Assembly (NCBI GenBank): GCA_003567575.1
Contig: PWZG01000220.1
Location: 1-19,327 of the forward strand
Origin: PVC group bacterium
GTDB taxonomy: Bacteria; Verrucomicrobiota; Kiritimatiellia; CAIKKV01; PXCX01
Length of the DNA stretch: 19,327 nucleotides
Direction: 5' to 3'
Shown here: positions 15,243 through 19,327 of the stretch, one piece after another
Position numbering within the stretch: the stretch's first letter is position 1
Layout of the letters: every line of letters starts with the position of its first letter
Notes under the pieces: generated by a model
The model's database searches: none
The model's input: the letters and a program-made list of their open reading frames with translations, nothing else
What the model was told of the DNA's origin: nothing
Translations under genes and position numbers: made by a program

Positions 15243-16235
15243 ATGACAACATCACATGAAAACAATCCTTCCGCGCGGTGGGTTGCCTACCGCCCGGAAA
15301 TTAAAGTCCTTGATTGCACCATTCGTGACGGCGGTTTAATGAATGACAGCAATTTCGACGAGAACACCGTGCGCGCGGTTTACAATGCCTGCGTGGAAGG
15401 CGGCATTGATTACATGGAAATCGGCTATAAGAATTCCGACAAAATATTTGCGCCATCCGAATACGGCGCCTGGCGCTGGTGCCGGGAGGAAGATGTGCGC
15501 CGCATTGTCGGAGACAGGGAGACCGATGTAAAAATCGCGGTCATGGCCGATGCGGAAAAAAGCGACTATCGCAACGATATCCTTCCGAAAGATCAAAGCG
15601 CTATCGACATGATCCGTGTGGCCTGCTACATCCATCAGATTCCATTAGCGATAGAAATGCTGAAAGATGCCCAGGACAAAGGCTACGAGACCACCGTTAA
15701 CCTGATGGCGATCTCCGTGGTTCAGGAACGCGAACTCGAGGAAGGCATTGAATTGCTTACTACGTCGAAAGCCAAGGCGATTTATCTGGTCGACAGTTTT
15801 GGCAATCTTTACAGCGAAAAAATCCAGTACCTTTTGAAAAAATACCTTAAACACGCCAAAGCCAACGGCATGGAAGTCGGGATTCACGCCCACAACAATC
15901 TCCAGCTTGCCTTTGCCAACAGTATTGAGGGAATCGTGCTCGGCGCAAACATGGTCGATGCCAGCATGGGTGGTCTGGGGCGCGGCGCGGGTAATTGCCC
16001 AATGGAGTTGCTTCTCGGATTCCTGCACAATCCGAAATACCGGATCCGCCCAATCCTGGATTGCGTGGAAAAACATATCAACCCATTGCGCGCATCTTTG
16101 AAATGGGGGTTCGACCTACCCTACATGATCACCGGATGCCTCAACCGGCACCCGCGCGCGGCAATGAATTTTCTTGCCGGTAAAGAGCAGGGTACCGTCA
16201 GCGATTTTTACGACAGAATGCTCGCCGGCGAATAA
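15243..16235 (+). CDS. DRE-TIM (HMGL-like) aldolase family protein
   Basis: This 330-aa protein has the HMG-CoA lyase-like TIM barrel. VLDCTIRDGGLMND (22-35) holds the catalytic RD pair (R28, D29), and GIHAHNNLQLAFANS holds the metal-binding HxH (H215 and H217) with the following asparagine. GLGRGAGNCPMELLL is the glycine-rich signature. The closest named relatives by motif are 4-hydroxy-2-oxovalerate aldolases, but the upstream dehydrogenase partner gene of those pathways is absent. The substrate therefore remains open. Stand-alone members occur in many genomes, often near surface-sugar genes, and in this window it faces a polysaccharide-lyase-like gene. No ribosome site is seen before the ATG. 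Confidence 0.85.
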   Translation: MTTSHENNPSARWVAYRPEIKVLDCTIRDGGLMNDSNFDENTVRAVYNACVEGGIDYMEIGYKNSDKIFAPSEYGAWRWCREEDVRRIVGDRETDVKIAVMADAEKSDYRNDILPKDQSAIDMIRVACYIHQIPLAIEMLKDAQDKGYETTVNLMAISVVQERELEEGIELLTTSKAKAIYLVDSFGNLYSEKIQYLLKKYLKHAKANGMEVGIHAHNNLQLAFANSIEGIVLGANMVDASMGGLGRGAGNCPMELLLGFLHNPKYRIRPILDCVEKHINPLRASLKWGFDLPYMITGCLNRHPRAAMNFLAGKEQGTVSDFYDRMLAGE

Positions 16236-16262
16236 GCACGCTGACTTCCGTCGGCATGCTTA
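16233..16262. terminator. Bidirectional hairpin between convergent genes
   Basis: TAAGCACGCTGAC (16233-16245) pairs with GTCGGCATGCTTA (16250-16262) around a TTCC loop, with one mismatch and one G-U wobble. It starts at the aldolase stop codon and lies between two convergent stops. There is no clear T-tract on the plus side, so it may stabilise transcript ends and not be a classical terminator. Confidence 0.5.
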
Positions 16263-16278
16263 TCGCAGCGGCAACACT

Positions 16279-18666
16279 TTACTCCGACGCTTTCAATTTC
16301 CGCACACTCGGGAACTCGTATTCGTCGAGTAATCCGTGCCGCCAGGCATGACCCAGCAGGCGCGGCAACCCGCGATAGGTGGACGCGACGGACTTCACAC
16401 TGCCGCCGCCACCGACGCCGGTTCCCCGCCAGTATACCGCCTCCAGCAACAGTTCGGCCAGATCGAGAAACCGTTTGTCGCCAGTCCGTTCGTAACCAAC
16501 GGACAACGCGACGGAGAAGTTTATCCCGCAGATTTGTCCTTCGCGGGCGGCATTGACTGCCTCGTCCGACAGATCCAAACAGAACCGGCCCAGCCATTCA
16601 TGCACGTCGGCGCGCTCCGTAATGCCGGCATACAGATCAATCCCGTCAATCATACTGCCGTAACCGAAGAAATTCCCCACTATCTGGCGGTTCAAACTCT
16701 GACGGTCGTTACCGCCGGATAGATTGATTCCACCCTGATATCCTTCGCGGTCGAAAGCGACGAGATAGTCGACCATCTCGTCAAGCAACGTCCTGAAACG
16801 TTGCTCGCCCGTGACGTCAAGCAAACACGACAACAGCAGGATCGACCATCCGATTTCACGATTGAACCCCCAGAGCGCGTCGCGAATATCGGGATCGTTA
16901 AAGTTTTCGATCGTTTTATCGCCCAGCGCCAGCGCCACTTCAAGGGCATCAGGATCGCCGCTCATACAATAATATTCCAGTAATCCCTGCGTCCAGAAGT
17001 GGCTGGGATAGGCGCCCGTGGTGGTATGGCGCGCCGAATGCGCCGGGGTGGCGCGATGCAACCATTTATGATCGGAATAATGCAGAAAATCGACTTCAAT
17101 ATTGTGACGGGCAGCCAACCGTAAAGTAGACCATAAATCGCTACGCCCCGTACGCATCAGTTCGGCGGCGAAGGCGTGAATCACGTCGTACTCGTTATTG
17201 GTCCAGACCGGTTCATGCAAGTCCAAATAAGTTTGGGTCGGATGACTGCGCGGAAAAATGCGCGGCACATGGGGCGCACCGGGCAACGGCAGGACCTTGG
17301 TTTCGTTAATCCAGGAATAGCTGCTGCTATAATGCGAATCGGTATCCCCCACATCGAACTTCGACGACGGCATATCAAGCCGGAGCAGTGCGCGCAGATT
17401 GTTCTCGATACGTACATGCTTACCGAAAGGCAACACGGATGCCTGGCGGAATTCGCCGCAATGCGCGATCCATGCCGGATCGACCGCCGCGCGCCCTTCA
17501 TGCAACGGCGCATCAAGCTGCGCGGCCACCCCTTTGGGCGCCTGCACCGGCGCCCCCGACATTTTGGCTGTCCCCACATCAAGCGACGCAACCGGTGGAA
17601 ACGCCAGCATGAATGCCTGACGGCGCGACCGTCCTTGAGGTAAATCCAGCATCTCGGCGCTGGACGGCCAGACCTCGCCGCTCAGCGTTGCCCCGGCACT
17701 CGATAACCGATTGGGACGTGCTGTACAAAAATCCTGAATTTTCATGTATACGGCCTGCTTACCGTCGACGACGCCCAGCCATTCATGCGTATCAAGCGAT
17801 GGAGGATTAAGATAGAATGGATAATCCACCTCGTCGAGCAGCATGGCAACATCTTCCGCATAGGGCGATGACCGCGAAAAGTCGGCGGCAATGGCCACCG
17901 GCGCCGGATTATATACATGGCGGCTGACACCGAACAGACCGTAGGCTCGCTGAATCACATGCCGCTGTGTTTGCGATCCCAGTTGCCAGTCGGTATCGAG
18001 CGCGATACGACGGATATTCAACGACGCCGTGCCCGGTTCACGGTTGAAATAGTGATAATCCAGCCGCACGGTCGGCCAGCCGGCCCAGATCTCGACATCC
18101 ACGCGGTAATCTAATCGCCGCGTACCGTCAGACTCAAAATGCGCGCCCTCCACACGCAAACGAACGCGACGATCCGTCGATTCGATTACCCGCACACTGC
18201 GCCGGTTTTCATGAAGCGTCGACGCATCATCGACACAAAACCGCAGATCGCCGGGCGCCGCAAGCCACGAATGACCATCGCAAACCAGTTCACTCAGAAT
18301 ACCGGGACCGGTTTCGCAAACCACCACATGTAACCGGTCGCTATCGACAATCCAACGGTCCGTCTCGTGCGTCAGACGCACCTCAGGCCCTGACGGGCGT
18401 TCCGGCAGCGACGTCAAAACGATATGCCGGCCGGCCTCCCGTGCGCCGAAACTAATCAAACACCAGCGGATCGAGCCGTCCGGCCAGGTCACCAGCGGAC
18501 GTGCCGCCGCCGGTCGGATTTCGCCACCCGGCGATTGTACGCCAAGGCGATCAATCGCGGTCAATACACCGCGTTGGAAAGGGACGCCTATCGAAACCGG
18601 CAACCCACCGGGATTGGGATCACCATAAGCCACATCAATTGCGCATTCAACCAATTCTGCATTCAC
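16279..18666 (-). CDS. Exo-rhamnogalacturonan-lyase-like protein (RIFT barrel plus alpha/alpha domain)
   Basis: This 795-aa protein begins GDPNPGGLPVSIGVPFQRGV (15-34) and WPDGSIRWCLISF (61-73). I recognise these as the N-terminal RIFT-barrel pattern of the PcRGLX-like exo-rhamnogalacturonan lyase family (PL26-like). The C-terminal half is helical and Trp/His/Tyr-rich (HYSDHKWLHRATPAHSARHT; GAYPSHFWTQGLLEYY), fitting a toroidal polysaccharide-active domain. There is no signal peptide, so it should act in the cytoplasm on imported oligosaccharides. The start is GTG 18666, with AAGGAG (18681-18676) nine bases upstream and a TAA in frame just before. It is convergent with the aldolase gene. No transporter or other carbohydrate gene accompanies it here. 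The substrate is inferred only from the family. Confidence 0.72.
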   Translation of the reverse strand: MNAELVECAIDVAYGDPNPGGLPVSIGVPFQRGVLTAIDRLGVQSPGGEIRPAAARPLVTWPDGSIRWCLISFGAREAGRHIVLTSLPERPSGPEVRLTHETDRWIVDSDRLHVVVCETGPGILSELVCDGHSWLAAPGDLRFCVDDASTLHENRRSVRVIESTDRRVRLRVEGAHFESDGTRRLDYRVDVEIWAGWPTVRLDYHYFNREPGTASLNIRRIALDTDWQLGSQTQRHVIQRAYGLFGVSRHVYNPAPVAIAADFSRSSPYAEDVAMLLDEVDYPFYLNPPSLDTHEWLGVVDGKQAVYMKIQDFCTARPNRLSSAGATLSGEVWPSSAEMLDLPQGRSRRQAFMLAFPPVASLDVGTAKMSGAPVQAPKGVAAQLDAPLHEGRAAVDPAWIAHCGEFRQASVLPFGKHVRIENNLRALLRLDMPSSKFDVGDTDSHYSSSYSWINETKVLPLPGAPHVPRIFPRSHPTQTYLDLHEPVWTNNEYDVIHAFAAELMRTGRSDLWSTLRLAARHNIEVDFLHYSDHKWLHRATPAHSARHTTTGAYPSHFWTQGLLEYYCMSGDPDALEVALALGDKTIENFNDPDIRDALWGFNREIGWSILLLSCLLDVTGEQRFRTLLDEMVDYLVAFDREGYQGGINLSGGNDRQSLNRQIVGNFFGYGSMIDGIDLYAGITERADVHEWLGRFCLDLSDEAVNAAREGQICGINFSVALSVGYERTGDKRFLDLAELLLEAVYWRGTGVGGGGSVKSVASTYRGLPRLLGHAWRHGLLDEYEFPSVRKLKASE

Positions 18667-18787
18667 TCGTTACTTCTCCTTGTTGTCAGATTCCCCTACC
18701 CTGCCAGTCAACACATCGCACCTGGGCGCAACCTCGAACGACGATATTACATCCATCCCTGTTTCCCTCGCCCGGTTTTTGTTGCGA

Positions 18788-18812
18788 GCGCGTATTATCG
18801 CATAATCCGCGC
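18788..18812. repeat. Imperfect inverted repeat upstream of the lyase gene (possible operator)
   Basis: GCGCGTATTAT (18788-18798), CGC, then ATAATCCGCGC (18802-18812) form 11-base arms with one mismatch. It lies about 120 bases before the lyase start on the minus strand. An operator for a carbohydrate regulator is conceivable. I could not find a convincing promoter next to it. Confidence 0.4.
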
Positions 18813-18848
18813 AAAGAACAACCCGACATTTGCACGGAATCGCCTAAG

Positions 18849-18863
18849 GCGGGCTTCGCCCGC
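18849..18863. repeat. Short GC hairpin
   Basis: GCGGGC, TTC, GCCCGC form a perfect 6-bp stem with a 3-base loop and no following T-tract. Such GC hairpins with a TTC loop are common intergenic elements. It lies about 38 bases before the dehydrogenase remnant. Confidence 0.45.
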
Positions 18864-18900
18864 AACCCAGAGGTCAGAGGTGAACAAGACAGACAGGAAC

Positions 18901-19110
18901 TGTAAGGTGAGTGTATGCGAATACGAATTGAAGGACGTGTGTCTCAGCGTCCCCTGCATCGTGTCTCAAGCGGGAATCGAAAGGATCATTGTCGGCAAAT
19001 TGACGGACGAAGAACAGCGCGATCTTAGCGCTTCGGCGATGACGCTCAAGAAAACGCTGAGCGACCTCGCGGGCGAGGACGGAAAACACGACGATATTCC
19101 GGGATGGTAG
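18901..19110 (+). pseudogene. mdh: C-terminal remnant of a malate/lactate dehydrogenase gene
   Basis: The plus-strand frame from about 18901 to TAG 19108-19110 encodes EYELKDVCLSVPCIV, then GIERIIVGKLTDEEQRDL and SASAMTLKKTLSDL. This is the pattern of the last 60 or so residues of the LDH/MDH family, where EYG-KDV-L-VP and G-E-II---L---E---L--SA--L are conserved. The NAD-binding domain, catalytic histidine and nearly all of the protein are missing. The bases before 18901 do not continue the match in this frame. No convincing start codon with a ribosome site precedes it. I read it as a truncated relic. A functional 5' part elsewhere, split by rearrangement, is also possible. Confidence 0.65.
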
Positions 19111-19274
19111 GGTTACACCCCATTGCCGAGGCCCGCCCCATCGCGTATCGTGTTCTTTTCGAAGGCAACAATTGTAGCTGCTACGGGCGAGGCGTTTTAT
19201 GGCAGACCTTAGTGCCTTATTCAAGCATGGTTGCGTAAAAAAACAAGAAAACGGTGAGCCGCTTACTTGCGTAA
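19111..19274. other. Intergenic stretch without recognisable gene
   Basis: No reading frame here resembles a protein family and no stable hairpin with a T-tract is visible. The minus-strand frame running through it also reads across the dehydrogenase relic and the terminal palindrome, so it is not a gene. Confidence 0.5.
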
Positions 19275-19310
19275 TCACCCTCTCCCTCTGGGAGAGGGCC
19301 GGGGTGAGGG
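19275..19310. repeat. REP-like palindromic element
   Basis: CCCTCTCCC, CTGGGAGAGGG and CCGGGGTGAGGG make an inverted repeat: TCACCCTCTCCC pairs in overlapping fashion with GGGAGAGGG and GGGGTGAGGG. I recognise this as a widely dispersed intergenic palindrome found in many unrelated bacterial genomes. It sits at the right edge of the window. Confidence 0.65.
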
Positions 19311-19327
19311 TTGGCGAAGCCATTAGT

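Noticed and set aside
18424..18900. Upstream part of the plus-strand frame that contains the dehydrogenase remnant
   Set aside because: It is antisense to the lyase gene up to 18666 and then non-family sequence; only the end of the frame matches LDH/MDH.
18874..19323. Minus-strand open frame of 149 aa at the right edge
   Set aside because: It begins inside the REP-like palindrome and runs antisense to the dehydrogenase remnant; no family match.

Overview
The window looks like chromosome from a Gram-negative (diderm) bacterium with moderately high GC. The evidence is a Lol lipoprotein-export pair, a 3D-domain lipoprotein, an ExbB/ExbD proton channel and several signal peptides. A squalene-cyclase-fold membrane protein, very long TPR proteins and doubled exbD genes remind me of the PVC superphylum (Kiritimatiellota, Lentisphaerota, Verrucomicrobiota). 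That placement is recall, not proof. No tRNA, rRNA, CRISPR array or insertion sequence was seen.

Region 1 (1-7451, + strand) is the most unusual part. After a probable gene end and a rho-independent terminator comes a strong sigma70-type promoter. It is followed by a 501-aa protein built like TonB (cytoplasmic tail, one membrane helix, acidic Pro-rich linker) whose periplasmic part is a squalene-cyclase-like alpha/alpha repeat domain without the catalytic DxDD. Next are a 956-aa exported TPR protein, a second strong promoter of nearly the same sequence, a 261-aa exported TPR protein, an ExbB-type channel subunit and two ExbD proteins. Last is a 41-aa peptide gene whose product repeats the N-terminal module of the 501-aa protein and also its last residues. 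I read this as one proton-motive-force-driven envelope machine of unknown substrate, with the peptide as a likely partner or regulator.

Region 2 (7463-15114) is housekeeping. mutL follows the peptide gene closely. A convergent minus-strand operon tlyA-nadK-3D lipoprotein ends against mutL. A divergent plus-strand operon lysS-lolC/E-lolD starts from the other side of a repeat-bearing spacer (11438-11720). Promoter-like hexamers with 17-bp spacing are visible for both directions.

Region 3 (15115-19327) holds a DRE-TIM/HMGL-like aldolase with its own promoter, and a convergent 795-aa exo-rhamnogalacturonan-lyase-like protein without a signal peptide. The final 660 bp carry no intact gene: there is an inverted repeat, a short GC hairpin, a C-terminal remnant of a malate/lactate dehydrogenase and a REP-like palindrome. 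This looks like a site of gene decay or rearrangement.
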